Assembly: GCF_014695575.1 (NCBI RefSeq)
Contig: NZ_JACJOO010000085.1
Location: 1-39,252 of the forward strand
Length of the DNA stretch: 39,252 bases
Reading direction: 5' to 3'
Origin: Leptolyngbya sp. FACHB-8
GTDB taxonomy: Bacteria; Cyanobacteriota; Cyanobacteriia; Elainellales; Elainellaceae
Shown: positions 1-8,100 of the stretch, in pieces
Numbering within the stretch: position 1 is the stretch's first letter
Layout of the letters: each line of letters begins with the position of its first letter
Made by a program: the position numbers and the translations under genes
The notes under the pieces: model-generated
Database searches by the model: none
What the model was told of the DNA's origin: nothing
The model's input: the letters and a program-made list of their open reading frames with translations, nothing else

Positions 1-54
1 CTCTAACTGCTCCAGGCTCTCCGTCACCGTGACTTGAAAAGGACGTCCTGTCAT
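1..54 (-). CDS. N-terminus of a leftward gene cut by the window edge (possible IS-type HTH/transposase)
   Basis: Reading leftward from ATG at 54-52, 18 codons run open to the edge and begin MTGRPFQVTVTESLEQLE. A very good ribosome binding site, GAGGTGA, lies about six bases upstream, so the start is real. The opening pattern (a basic GRP followed by a TESxExL stretch) recalls the N-terminus of helix-turn-helix proteins attached to cyanobacterial IS630-like transposases. Eighteen residues are too few for a firm family call. The function is left open. Confidence 0.5.
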   Translation of the reverse strand, partial: MTGRPFQVTVTESLEQLE

Positions 55-188
55 CGCCCATCACCTCAAAGAGGACTCTTCTAGTTTGGCGCAGCTTCAT
101 ATTTGTTTGGTATTACCTATGACGAGGGTCATTCTTCTGTGCGCTTCGCACACGCCCAATCAAAGGCGCGGGAAAAATGGCGAGCCTT

Positions 189-290
189 GTTGCTTCAACA
201 GGACTTACGCAAGTCCGCTATCCGTAGTGTATTTGTGTTGTGGGTGCGAAGCACCCACAACACAAATACGTAAGTCCTGTTCAAACAACA
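189..290. repeat. Palindromic repeat A1 (family A, about 100 bp)
   Basis: The inner stem is perfect: 18 nt at 230-247 pairs with 251-268 around a GAA loop in GGTGCGAAGCACC. The outer arms (TGTTG...CAGGACTTACG at the left, CGTAAGTCCTG...CAACA at the right) pair as well. The left arm carries an extra unpaired segment of about 20 nt at 211-229 (AAGTCCGCTATCCGTAG). The same segment recurs in copy A2 at 11459-11550. The copy lies between the divergent left-edge gene and cutA. A short open frame that runs through it is explained by the repeat. Confidence 0.85.
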
Positions 291-348
291 CGGTTCTTGA
301 GATACCCTGTTTGGGGCTCCTTAACTGACCTATTTCTAGGGATGCTGT

Positions 349-672
349 ATGGATGAAGGCCGCTATGGGCTTGTGTTAGTTACGGCTGGGACAGAGGCAG
401 AGGCTCGGGCGATCGCCCAAGCTCTTGTTTCGGAAAGATTGGCGGCCTGTGTCAACCTGTTTCCAGTGCAATCGACCTACCGCTGGCAGGGCGAAGTCCA
501 GCAGGATGCCGAGTGGCAACTCTTTATCAAAACCGACTTACAGCGTTTTGCTGAACTGGAAGCCCGCATTTGTGCCCTACACTCCTATGAAGTACCAGAG
601 ATCATTGCCTTACCCATTCAGGCTGGCTCTGCACTTTATATGGCCTGGTTAGCGGAACAGACCACAATGTAA
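349..672 (+). CDS. cutA: Divalent-cation tolerance protein CutA
   Basis: The 107-residue product has the normal CutA1 length and core. It has a first beta strand with VTAGTEAEARAIAQALVSE, then the hallmark RLAACVN stretch (residues about 30-36). YRWQGEVQ and the FIKTDLQRFAEL segment follow, and near the C-terminus the SYEVPEIIALPI block (about 84-95). CutA proteins form very stable trimers of a ferredoxin-like fold. They are linked to copper and other divalent metal tolerance, though the biochemical role is unsettled. The ATG at 349 fits family N-termini. The gene stands alone, with palindromic repeats on both sides (A1 upstream, A3 downstream), and faces convergent mtnA. Confidence 0.93.
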   Translation: MDEGRYGLVLVTAGTEAEARAIAQALVSERLAACVNLFPVQSTYRWQGEVQQDAEWQLFIKTDLQRFAELEARICALHSYEVPEIIALPIQAGSALYMAWLAEQTTM

Positions 673-728
673 ACGAACGGAATATTCAAACATAGTTTTC
701 GCTGGCTATCAGAAGTTTTCCATTTAGA

Positions 729-785
729 GCATTTAGGGTGTGTGGGGTGCGAAGCACCCCACACACCCTAAATGCGTAAGCCCTG
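729..785. repeat. Hairpin repeat A3 (right half of family A)
   Basis: A perfect 22-bp stem, 729-750 with 754-775, closes on a GAA loop in GGGGTGCGAAGCACCCC. It is followed by GTAAGCCCTG, which matches the right outer arm of A1 and A2 (GTAAGTCCTG) with one change. The left outer arm is not recognisable, so this looks like a truncated or diverged member. It lies between the convergent ends of cutA and mtnA and could act as a two-way terminator, although no T-tract follows. Confidence 0.75.
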
Positions 786-788
786 AAT

Positions 789-1847
789 TTATACGATCTG
801 CTTAGAATGCAGCTTGATCAGGTCAGCTGGAGCGATCGCCCCGTGCTCCGTAATCAAAGCCGTAATCAAATTAGCCGGAGTGACATCAAACGCGGGATTG
901 TAGAAAGACACGCCATCAGGACAAATAACCGTATCGCCAATCTTGAAAACCTCCTGCGGATCCCGTTCCTCAATGGGAATTTGGGAACCGTCAGATAGGT
1001 TAAAGTCCACCGTTGATAAAGGAGCGGCTACAAAAAACGGGATGCTATGAGCTTTGGCAACCAATGCAACGCTATAGGTGCCAATTTTATTGGCAGTATC
1101 TCCATTGGCGGCAATGCGATCGGCCCCAACCACGACAGCATCAATCATCCCCCGCTGCATGCAGTGGGCTGCCATGTTGTCCGTAATCAACGTGATCGGG
1201 ATGCCCTCTTCCACGCATTCCCAGGCCGTTAGTTTAGCGCCCTGCAAACGAGGACGGGTTTCATCGGCATAAAGGCGTTCCAGTCGATCCGCACGCCAGG
1301 CTGAACGTACGACGCCTAGAGCTGTCCCATAGCCAGCCGTAGCCAGGGCTCCAGCATTGCAGTGGGTCAACAACCTCAGCTTGTCTGGAGTCTGGGGTAA
1401 GGCTGCTAAACCGTGGTCACCAATTTGATGACAGGTTTGCAAATCCTCGCTTTGAATCTTCTGTGCAGTTTCTAGCAGAGTTTGTCGTAAATGCTCGACA
1501 GGGCCGATGGTCTGACGGGCCACCTTCACCATGCGTTCGATCGCCCAAAACAAATTGACGGCGGTAGGGCGAGTGTCACGGATTTTCAGGGCGACAGTTT
1601 CCAGCTGGTGTAGAAACTCATCCCGGTTGGTGGTTTTAATTTCCCGGGCTCCCAGCACCATGCCGTAAGCTGCTGCTACACCAATAGCGGGGGCACCTCG
1701 GACGATCATTTCTTTAATGGCGATCGCCAAATCATCGCTACGACTAATGCGTACTAAATCATATTCCTTAGGCAGGCTTCTCTGGTCGATCAGTACCAGG
1801 TGATCATCCTGCCAAACCACGGGATAAACGGAGTTTAACGATTCCAT
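789..1847 (-). CDS. mtnA: S-methyl-5-thioribose-1-phosphate isomerase MtnA
   Basis: The 352-residue protein belongs to the eIF2B-like aldose-ketose isomerase family and would convert methylthioribose-1-phosphate to methylthioribulose-1-phosphate in methionine salvage. Diagnostic blocks are [14 protein letters not shown] (about 50-63), [16 protein letters not shown] (about 92-107), the catalytic-Cys segment [20 protein letters not shown] (about 159-178), [17 protein letters not shown] (about 194-210) and [20 protein letters not shown] (about 239-258), which contains the catalytic Asp. It ends with [15 protein letters not shown], as in bacterial MtnA. The ATG at 1847 fits the family length. No other salvage gene is adjacent. 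dxs lies upstream in the same direction, across a repeat-filled gap of about 400 bp and a dxs terminator, so the two are probably not co-transcribed. Confidence 0.95.
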   Translation of the reverse strand: MESLNSVYPVVWQDDHLVLIDQRSLPKEYDLVRISRSDDLAIAIKEMIVRGAPAIGVAAAYGMVLGAREIKTTNRDEFLHQLETVALKIRDTRPTAVNLFWAIERMVKVARQTIGPVEHLRQTLLETAQKIQSEDLQTCHQIGDHGLAALPQTPDKLRLLTHCNAGALATAGYGTALGVVRSAWRADRLERLYADETRPRLQGAKLTAWECVEEGIPITLITDNMAAHCMQRGMIDAVVVGADRIAANGDTANKIGTYSVALVAKAHSIPFFVAAPLSTVDFNLSDGSQIPIEERDPQEVFKIGDTVICPDGVSFYNPAFDVTPANLITALITEHGAIAPADLIKLHSKQIV

Positions 1848-1885
1848 AAAACGACCAGCCAGCAGTAGATAGCAACAAACGTAAC

Positions 1886-1963
1886 CACCGATTGAGGAAT
1901 CATAATAGGGTCAGGTCCAGTGTATTGTGCTGCACCAGCCTTATGATGATTCCTCAATCGGTG
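1886..1963. repeat. 18-bp perfect inverted repeat with 42-nt spacer
   Basis: CACCGATTGAGGAATCAT at 1886-1903 is exactly complementary to ATGATTCCTCAATCGGTG at 1946-1963. The spacer (AATAGGGTCAGG...CAGCCTTATG) can form further weak pairs. The arms do not match the other repeat families in this window. It lies upstream of mtnA, so it may be a leader structure or the terminal repeats of a decayed small element. An open frame read through it on the minus strand (1835-2215) has no recognisable product and was not called. Confidence 0.6.
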
Positions 1964-2056
1964 AATAAAAAAAAGACATAGCTTACCCGTGCCCACTATA
2001 GACCGTTCACGCGGCATAAGGATAGCGATTGTCAGGGAAACGTCACGACCCAGTCT

Positions 2057-2156
2057 CATAGCACTACGCGGAACCAGGAAGATTATTTTTGACAAGCCAC
2101 ACGGAGTGTGGCTTGTCAAAAACGATGTAGTCCTCGCTAGATTGTGTAAGGCTATG
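2057..2156. repeat. Palindromic repeat D1 (family D, about 100 bp)
   Basis: The core stem TTTTTGACAAGCCACAC/GTGTGGCTTGTCAAAAA closes on a GGA loop. CATAGC at 2057 and GCTATG at 2151 form the outer ends. The left arm contains GAACCAGGAAGATTATTTTT, which recurs with one change in D2 at 11341-11436. The stem sequences of the two copies differ completely near the apex, yet both pair perfectly. Confidence 0.7.
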
Positions 2157-2182
2157 CAACGTTTTGCTGGGCTCAGTTTCTC

Positions 2183-2216
2183 AAAAAAATATGGAGGAGC
2201 CAAAGACCCCTCCATA
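2183..2216 (-). terminator. Intrinsic terminator downstream of dxs
   Basis: On the minus strand TATGGAGG pairs with CCTCCATA (2209-2216 with 2190-2197) and is followed at once by a run of seven T (2189-2183). This is a classic Rho-independent terminator about 35 bp after the dxs stop codon. Confidence 0.75.
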
Positions 2217-2250
2217 AATTCTATAAATTTAACGGTGATGAGCTAATGAG

Positions 2251-4167
2251 CTAGGCTTGCTCCACCAGGCTCTCCGTGAGCCGGGGTTGCATCTGCTTGA
2301 GAATGCGATCGGCAATCTGAGGCCCGGTTAAACCAAGGCTCTGCAACGACTCATCGGGAGTGGCATGATCCACCAGGATATCGGGTACCCCAATCCGAGT
2401 GACAGGAACAGCGATATTTGCATCCAACAGTGCTTCCGCAACCGCTGAGCCAAAACCACCCATAATGCAGCCTTCTTCCACCGTAACGACGCGGCCAATT
2501 TGCTTCGCCAGGGGTAGAATGAGCTCGGTATCCAGGGGTTTCACAAAGCGGGCATTTACCACAGTTGCTTCAATGCCGTGTTCGCTGAGAATTTCAGCGG
2601 CTTGCATGGCTGGGTTCACCATCGTGCCATAGCCCAGCAGCAGCACATCGTCACCATGTCGCAACAGCTCAGCTTTTCCGATGGGTAAAGGCTCCCAGCC
2701 CTCTTCCATCAAAGGTACACCGTAGCCGCTGCCACGGGGGTAACGCATGGCAATAGGGCCGTCCGTGTAGGTTACCCCAGTAACCAACATCCGCTGCAGC
2801 TCAGCTTCATCCTTGGGAGCCATAACAGCCATGTTGGGGATGCAGCGCAGATAGGCAATGTCGTAAAGCCCCTGGTGCGTAGGACCATCTGCACCAACAA
2901 CCCCAGCCCGGTCTAAACAGAAGAACACGGGCAGGTTTTGGATGCAGACGTCATGCACGATCTGATCAAAAGCTCGCTGCAAGAAGGTGGAATAGATGGC
3001 GACAACAGGACGGATGCCTTCGCAAGCTAAGCCAGCTGCCAGGGTCACAGCGTGCTGCTCGGCAATACCCACATCAATGTACTGATTCGGCAGCTTTTGG
3101 TGCAGTTTATCCAGCCCGGTGCCCGTTGCCATAGCGGCCGTGATACCCACAATTTTGGGGTTATTTTCTGCCAGGCGAGTCAGGGTGTGGCCGAAGACTT
3201 TGGCGTAGCTGGGTGGGGTGGGTTTATTGGAAGGTTTTGCTTTTCCGGTAGCCAGATCGAAAGGATTTTGGGCGTGGTAGCCGACTTGATCTTTCTCGGC
3301 GATCGCATATCCCTTACCCTTGGTCGTCGCTACATGCACCAGCACTGGGCCCTGGATTGTGTGAGCCTGCTTAAAGGTGGTGATCAGCTCCTCCAGGTTG
3401 TGACCATCGACCGGGCCCATGTAAGTGAAGCCCAGTTCTTCAAACACAGCCCCAACTTTGGGAACAGCCAGACGCTTCATCCCTTCCTTGACGCGGGCCA
3501 ACTCCGGTGAGAGAGATTCGCCCAGGAAAGGCAGGTGCTTGAATTCTTCTTCCAGCCGATCCGTGAGGAACTGCATCGGCGGGCTGAGGCGCATCTTGTT
3601 GAGGTAGCGCGGAATCGCTCCCACGTTGGGAGAAATGGACATCTCGTTGTCGTTTAGCACCACCAGCAGATTGGTGTGGGGTAAGTGGCCGGCATGGTTA
3701 ATGGCTTCTAGTGCCATCCCACCCGTAAGCGCACCATCACCAATCACGGCGGCGACTTTGAAGTTTTCGCCTTTCAAGTCCCGAGCCACTGCCATACCGA
3801 GGGCCGCAGAGATGCTGGTAGAAGCGTGGCCTGCACCAAAGTGATCAAAGTCGCTTTCGCAGCGCTTGAGGTATCCGGCAACCCCATTCCTCTGCCGTAG
3901 TGTGTGGAAGCGGTCATAACGGCCTGTAATCAATTTGTGGGGATAGGCCTGGTGTCCGACGTCCCAGATTACTTTGTCATGATCCAGATCAAGGGTTTGA
4001 TACAGTGCCAGGGTCAACTCAACAACCCCCAGACCCGGTCCCAGGTGACCGCCCGAGGTAGCTACCGTCTCCAGATGCTTTTCACGAATCTGGCGAGCGA
4101 TCTGTTGCAGTTGATGGATGGAGAGTCCGTGCAGTTGATTGGGATGGGTAATTTCACTCAGGTGCAT
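2251..4167 (-). CDS. dxs: 1-deoxy-D-xylulose-5-phosphate synthase
   Basis: This is the thiamine-diphosphate enzyme of the MEP isoprenoid pathway, joining pyruvate and glyceraldehyde-3-phosphate. The 638-residue product has the usual full length. Visible blocks are [18 protein letters not shown] and the [18 protein letters not shown] stretch near the N-terminus. The ThDP/Mg motif [18 protein letters not shown]...[12 protein letters not shown] comes next, then [10 protein letters not shown], the transketolase pyrimidine-binding block [13 protein letters not shown], and [15 protein letters not shown]. The C-terminal transketolase domain ends in DHATPDE. A longer frame can start at a TTG at 4185, but homologues begin [16 protein letters not shown], and AAGG lies about ten bases before the ATG at 4167, so that start is preferred. 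The product supplies carotenoids, phytol and quinones. An intrinsic terminator follows. Confidence 0.96.
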   Translation of the reverse strand: MHLSEITHPNQLHGLSIHQLQQIARQIREKHLETVATSGGHLGPGLGVVELTLALYQTLDLDHDKVIWDVGHQAYPHKLITGRYDRFHTLRQRNGVAGYLKRCESDFDHFGAGHASTSISAALGMAVARDLKGENFKVAAVIGDGALTGGMALEAINHAGHLPHTNLLVVLNDNEMSISPNVGAIPRYLNKMRLSPPMQFLTDRLEEEFKHLPFLGESLSPELARVKEGMKRLAVPKVGAVFEELGFTYMGPVDGHNLEELITTFKQAHTIQGPVLVHVATTKGKGYAIAEKDQVGYHAQNPFDLATGKAKPSNKPTPPSYAKVFGHTLTRLAENNPKIVGITAAMATGTGLDKLHQKLPNQYIDVGIAEQHAVTLAAGLACEGIRPVVAIYSTFLQRAFDQIVHDVCIQNLPVFFCLDRAGVVGADGPTHQGLYDIAYLRCIPNMAVMAPKDEAELQRMLVTGVTYTDGPIAMRYPRGSGYGVPLMEEGWEPLPIGKAELLRHGDDVLLLGYGTMVNPAMQAAEILSEHGIEATVVNARFVKPLDTELILPLAKQIGRVVTVEEGCIMGGFGSAVAEALLDANIAVPVTRIGVPDILVDHATPDESLQSLGLTGPQIADRILKQMQPRLTESLVEQA

Positions 4168-5002
4168 AACCGAAATACCTTGCAAACCTTGGATTCTACT
4201 GAGGGGCTGTTAATGTTTCAATCTAATGCAACTGGGGTTTTAATTAGATTTACTTTTGATTACGTTAAGGGGTGCTTATGTGAAGCATTGTAACAAGGCT
4301 AAGCCAGAAATAATGGTCTGACGCCCGGCAGTATGGCAACCCCTATAGCCATGCTGCAAGATTAAAGCCTTGATTTATCGCGAAATTTTGAGAAAACTGG
4401 ATCCTGATCACTACAGAAAAGCGGTAGTAAGGACTCATTAGCCTCATAACTCTAGTATCACGAAATCTGGCGATCGCACACGCTCTTTCTGTGCCGTTTG
4501 CCCAAAGTCACCTCAGGTAACGCCTTCCGTGGTCCTGAGAAATTACATTTCTTTGTATTGCATCCCATACTCCGAAAGCCCTCACAATCGTTAGAACAGA
4601 ACTCAATGATCGTGCTGCCAGACTTTTGGGGAATTCTTGAAGAGGCATCCATCTGAAAAGCCGTTTCCACTTGTCCATTAATGGAAGCCATTCGATTTTC
4701 GAATGGTGAATTCTATAAAATAGCTAAGTCCCTGAACGACCGTCGGGTTTTGCAATAGTTCTGAAGCCGAAAGCGTTTAGGATATCGGAAGGAAGCTGAA
4801 GACACTGTTGCAGGAAAAATTCCTCATATTCGCAACACTTCAACAGCATCATCCTTTGATACAACCGTTATAACGGTGGAATAATAGACTTCTATTGTGA
4901 AGTTGATGGATGTCGCTCAATCCAAACCCTGCGTAATCAGGTGCTGGATGCCCTGCAATACCTTTTTCTCGTTGCCCACCCACGCCTTTCAAGAAGGGGT
5001 TT
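4168..5002. other. 835-bp intergenic region between dxs and pilT
   Basis: The two flanking genes are divergent, so this stretch must hold both promoters. No family or RNA gene was recognised. A 77-codon minus-strand frame at 4458-4691 has no known domain and no good ribosome site, so it is not called. A small palindrome (CCATTCGATTTTCGAATGG, 4688-4706) sits just before that frame's start and could be an operator. The pilT start is preceded by AAGAAGGGG. Confidence 0.5.
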
Positions 5003-6391
5003 ATGACAGACGCACAACGCCCACCCACACCACCGCCCTCTATGGCTTCTCGGACGCCTCCACCCCCTCCGCCTGGAGCGCGCCCAATGGCGAGTCCTGA
5101 TCTCGGCCAAACTCAGCAGTTGCCGCCCCAGACCTTTGCCAATGCAGGGGCTGCGGCTCGTCCCAGTGCAGGCCCAGCCACTACCGTTAACGCGGCTCCC
5201 CCACCAGGGATGGGCGCAACGATGCCAACAGCACGTCCTGCGGCTCCTCCCAGTGCGCCCCCTCCTCCTATGGGGCACCGTCCTGCGGCTCCTCCTCGAG
5301 TCACCAACAACCGGAGTCAGCCGGGTGCTGGGCAACCGACCCTGGCTCAGCTAGTACGAGAGGCTTTTGATAAGGGCTTCTCCGACATCCACGTAGGCGT
5401 GTCCGAAGTGCCTCGTTTCCGGAACCGGGGTGAAATCGACGCCACCGATTATCCTCCTACGGATAAGGAAACTTTCATGAGCTGGCTGCAGGAGGTGCTG
5501 ACCGATGAAGAAATCCAGCGCTTCCAGGAGACCCTCGACTTCGACGGAGCTGCTCAGTACGAGTTCTCTCGGGTTCGTATCAACATCTTTGATACGTTAC
5601 GAGGGCCTGCCATGGTCATGCGTTTGATTCCTGTCAAGATTCTCAACCTGGATCAATTAGGGGCACCTCCTGTGCTGCGGGATCTGTGCCACTACCACAA
5701 GGGCTTGATCCTGGTGACGGGGCCAACGGGTTCCGGTAAATCGACCACTATGGCCGCCATGGTGGACTATATGAACCGGGAAATGCCCAAGCACATCATC
5801 ACCATCGAAGACCCGATTGAATTTGTGCACACCAGCCGGAAGTCGCTGATTAAACAGCGCGAGGTTGGTCTTAATACCCTCAAGTTTGACAGCGCTCTGA
5901 AGGCATCCCTGCGGGAAGACCCTGATGTGATTCTGGTTGGGGAAATGCGGGATAAGGAAACGGTGAATACCGCTCTGAAAGCCGCCCAAACTGGTCACCT
6001 TGTGATGGGAACCCTGCACACCAACAGTGCTGTGAAAACCATCGAGCGGATCATCGGTCTGTATGAGCCGGATCAGCAGGAACCCATGCGATTGGCGATC
6101 GCAGAATCCCTTGTGGCCGTTGTGGCTCAGGGTCTCTGCCGGACCACCGATGGAAAGCGGGCCGCCTTCCACGAAATCATGGTGAACACGGATGCGATTC
6201 GTGACTACATTCGCCGGGGCGACCTGGATGAAGTAGAAGCGCTGATTCCACGATGCGAATTTGACGGCATGTGTACCATGAACCAATCCCTCTACCGCCT
6301 CTACGAAGCTGGTCGGATTACGGAGGAGACGGCGCTGGAAATGTCACCGAAACCCAACGAAATGGCTCAAATTCTGCGGGGTCGTGTGTAA
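5003..6391 (+). CDS. pilT: Type IV pilus twitching ATPase PilT with Pro-rich N-terminal extension
   Basis: The 462-residue cytoplasmic secretion ATPase would drive pilus retraction, and so twitching and phototactic motility and DNA uptake. Residues 1-112 are a low-complexity Pro/Ala-rich tail. The PilT core follows: N-terminal domain about 113-225, Walker A GPTGSGKS (240-247), Asp box IITIEDPIEFVH (265-276), Walker B DVILVGEMRD (309-318) and His box GHLVMGTLHTNSA (331-343). The C-terminal domain includes RRGDLDEVEALIPRCEFDGMCTMNQSL in separate helices. E. coli-type PilT is about 340-370 residues, so the disordered extension accounts for the extra length; such tails are seen in cyanobacterial PilT. 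AAGAAGGGG upstream supports the ATG at 5003. A terminator follows directly, so the KaiB-domain gene downstream has its own promoter. Confidence 0.93.
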   Translation: MTDAQRPPTPPPSMASRTPPPPPPGARPMASPDLGQTQQLPPQTFANAGAAARPSAGPATTVNAAPPPGMGATMPTARPAAPPSAPPPPMGHRPAAPPRVTNNRSQPGAGQPTLAQLVREAFDKGFSDIHVGVSEVPRFRNRGEIDATDYPPTDKETFMSWLQEVLTDEEIQRFQETLDFDGAAQYEFSRVRINIFDTLRGPAMVMRLIPVKILNLDQLGAPPVLRDLCHYHKGLILVTGPTGSGKSTTMAAMVDYMNREMPKHIITIEDPIEFVHTSRKSLIKQREVGLNTLKFDSALKASLREDPDVILVGEMRDKETVNTALKAAQTGHLVMGTLHTNSAVKTIERIIGLYEPDQQEPMRLAIAESLVAVVAQGLCRTTDGKRAAFHEIMVNTDAIRDYIRRGDLDEVEALIPRCEFDGMCTMNQSLYRLYEAGRITEETALEMSPKPNEMAQILRGRV

Positions 6392-6416
6392 GCCAAATTG
6401 GATTGGCTCATCAACC

Positions 6417-6453
6417 TAATAGAAAACCCACCCTTTGGGTGGGTTTTCTATTA
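6417..6453 (+). terminator. Terminator-like hairpin after pilT
   Basis: TAATAGAAAACCCACCC pairs over 17 bp with GGGTGGGTTTTCTATTA around a TTT loop, about 25 bp after the pilT stop. The base of the stem is A/T-rich, giving a U-rich 3' side. It is a strong hairpin placed as an intrinsic terminator. Confidence 0.8.
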
Positions 6454-6634
6454 GCGAGGGAAGGATGAAACTTTCATAAGAACGGAGATTTCGGGCAAGA
6501 GCTAAGGAATCTGAACTTGCGATCGCAAATTTGAACTTTTTGTTCGCCATGCAACAACTCACGCTCTCTGGGGCGGCACTCCATCACAATAGAACAGTAT
6601 TGAAATCCCACGGTTTTGGGGATGTCTCGCACCT

Positions 6635-7381
6635 ATGGGTTCCGGTTTCTTTTCTGCTCCCAGCCTCCCCGATACCTTCAAAGGGCTAGCCTTGTTCACC
6701 CCAGGCGGTGATTTGGTCTATTGCATTGATCCCGATAAAAAGAGCCGCTGGCATCTTCAGTTGTGCGCCCTTCTCCAGGAGATTATGGGACTGGCAGAAC
6801 CCCCCCATTTTCTGGTGCCCTGCTTCACCGCTACATTGGACCGTTGGCGCGATCCCAAGGATCAGCAGCTTTACCTCCACGCTGAGGCTCATCCTCTCGT
6901 GATGCGCTATCAAGTTTTGCTGAATGCGGTGTTCAGCACGGACACCCTCGTATGGCAACCGGCTCCGGTGCTGGAGGGGGTTTGCGATCGCCTGATTCTG
7001 GACCGTTACCAACCCCAGTTCCCTCAACTCTGGGAAAACCACGATTTGATCGTGCGGTTTACCGGAGCCGAACCGGGCGAGCCTGAAGACAGACCATTAG
7101 AACCGGCACCGGGATATGTGTTACGGCTCTATGTGTCGGGCCACACTCATGCAACGGAAACGATTTTGAAGAATCTGCATGAGCTTTTGGAGCGATCGCT
7201 AAATCGCCCTTATACCTTACGAGTCGTCGATATTCATAAGAACCCCGAACAGGCTGAACAGGATAAGGTGACTGCAACGCCCACCCTGGTGAGGGTTTAT
7301 CCTCGTCCAATACGCCGCTTAGTCGGAGATTTTAAGGACGCCAATCAACTGCTTCAGGTCTTTACCTCTCTGGAGCTGTAG
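6635..7381 (+). CDS. KaiB-domain protein with a 160-residue N-terminal domain
   Basis: The 248-residue protein ends in a complete KaiB/SasA-N-like thioredoxin-fold domain (residues about 161-248). Signature parts are YVLRLYVSGHTHATE, a LHELLERSL helix, YTLRVVDIHKNPEQAE, the ATPTLVRVYP block with the expected Pro, and RRLVGDFKDANQLLQVF. Residues 1-160 form a separate soluble domain that I do not recognise, with GLALFTPGGDLVYCIDPDKKSRWHL near its start. Clock KaiB is only about 100 residues, so this is an extended paralogue, not the core oscillator component; no kaiA or kaiC is nearby. A role in clock output or in binding a KaiC paralogue is inference. The ATG at 6635 is used because the ATG at 6622 is in another frame. 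Confidence 0.85.
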   Translation: MGSGFFSAPSLPDTFKGLALFTPGGDLVYCIDPDKKSRWHLQLCALLQEIMGLAEPPHFLVPCFTATLDRWRDPKDQQLYLHAEAHPLVMRYQVLLNAVFSTDTLVWQPAPVLEGVCDRLILDRYQPQFPQLWENHDLIVRFTGAEPGEPEDRPLEPAPGYVLRLYVSGHTHATETILKNLHELLERSLNRPYTLRVVDIHKNPEQAEQDKVTATPTLVRVYPRPIRRLVGDFKDANQLLQVFTSLEL

Positions 7382-7389
7382 GAAACGTT

Positions 7390-7436
7390 TTAAGGGTGTT
7401 TAGTGCCGCCTAGCGCGCGGCACTAAACACCCTTAA
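7390..7436. terminator. 20-bp hairpin after the KaiB-domain gene
   Basis: TTAAGGGTGTTTAGTGCCGC (7390-7409) pairs perfectly with its complement at 7417-7436 across a 7-nt loop, nine bases after the stop codon. No T-tract follows. It sits between the converging KaiB-domain gene and the small minus-strand frame, so a two-way terminator is likely. Confidence 0.55.
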
Positions 7437-7467
7437 TCCAACTCTGAGGCTAGTAGAGATGCACCTG

Positions 7468-7692
7468 TTATAAGGGCACTAACCGCAGCGATGGGGTAAA
7501 TCGCCGCGAGGTACCCAGGCTTCGCTGCGATGGTAGCCGCTGAATCAGCGTGGCCAGTTCCTCCAGGCATGGATACGGCCTACTGATGAAGTGTTGATTC
7601 TCAACCCAATAAATTCGGCCCCACTCATCATGAACCGCTTTCAAGACACATTCTCGCTCCCATGCCAACTGAAAGATTTCCGGTAGACTCAT
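7468..7692 (-). CDS. Small hypothetical protein
   Basis: A 74-residue frame starts MSLPEIFQLAWERECVLKAV, passes HDEWGRIYWVENQHFISRPYP and ends with a Leu/Arg-rich tail. The composition is balanced and protein-like, with Trp, Tyr and Glu in plausible spacing. No family is recognised. No clear Shine-Dalgarno sequence precedes the ATG. It lies between a strong hairpin and palindrome B1, facing away from the NurA-type gene. It may be a genuine small cyanobacterial protein or a chance frame. Confidence 0.4.
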   Translation of the reverse strand: MSLPEIFQLAWERECVLKAVHDEWGRIYWVENQHFISRPYPCLEELATLIQRLPSQRSLGTSRRFTPSLRLVPL

Positions 7693-7861
7693 AGACGGTG
7701 GATCGCAAACCAGGGGCGGCCTGATCCTCGCGATTTTTAAGGACGATGAGTACCGTAATTCTTCCCGAAAATTCTAAAAAAACTCGGCTGTACTCCCTCG
7801 ATTTCCGTGTCCTTGCTTAATCCCTGTTGCAAGCTGTTACAACTATCTAGAGCTTGTTTTA

Positions 7862-7964
7862 AGGAGGTTTCTGCATAAGAATTTACCCAGAATGTTGGTG
7901 CTTTGCCCGCGTCGCGGGCAAAGCACCAACATTCTGGGGGTAATTTCATTACTGGAAATCTCCT
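7862..7964. repeat. Palindromic repeat B1 (family B, 103 bp)
   Basis: The element begins AGGAGGTTTCTGCATAAG and ends TGGAAATCTCCT, and its two ends pair imperfectly. The core stem CCCAGAATGTTGGTGC.../...GCACCAACATTCTGGG extends through TTTGCCCGCG to the apex. It matches the reverse complement of B2 (16110-16212) at about nineteen of every twenty positions, over the same 103-bp length. It lies in the gap of about 400 bp between 7692 and the NurA-type gene. A 70-codon minus-strand frame (7737-7949) that starts inside it was rejected as repeat-derived. Nothing else was seen in the gap. Confidence 0.88.
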
Positions 7965-8100
7965 AAGTTGTTTTTTTCATGGGTGAAGCGTACGAAAAAA
8001 CAACCCTTCCAGCAAGTTCTAAGTGTCCTAAAATCCCTGATAGTACGTGTTTATTTCCCCCCACGGCTCTCGTTTTCTCGCTTCTGTATAAGGATCCCCA

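Noticed and set aside
86-328. 80-codon plus-strand frame
   Set aside because: It reads through palindrome A1 and has a Cys-rich, repeat-derived composition with no family match.
1835-2215. 126-codon minus-strand frame upstream of mtnA
   Set aside because: It spans the 18-bp inverted repeat, D1 and the dxs terminator, so it is a chance reading of structured intergenic DNA.
4458-4691. 77-codon minus-strand frame in the dxs-pilT gap
   Set aside because: No domain, no ribosome site and unremarkable composition; noted under the intergenic entry but not called.
7737-7949. 70-codon minus-strand frame
   Set aside because: Its first 25 codons are the B1 palindrome, so the start is repeat-derived.
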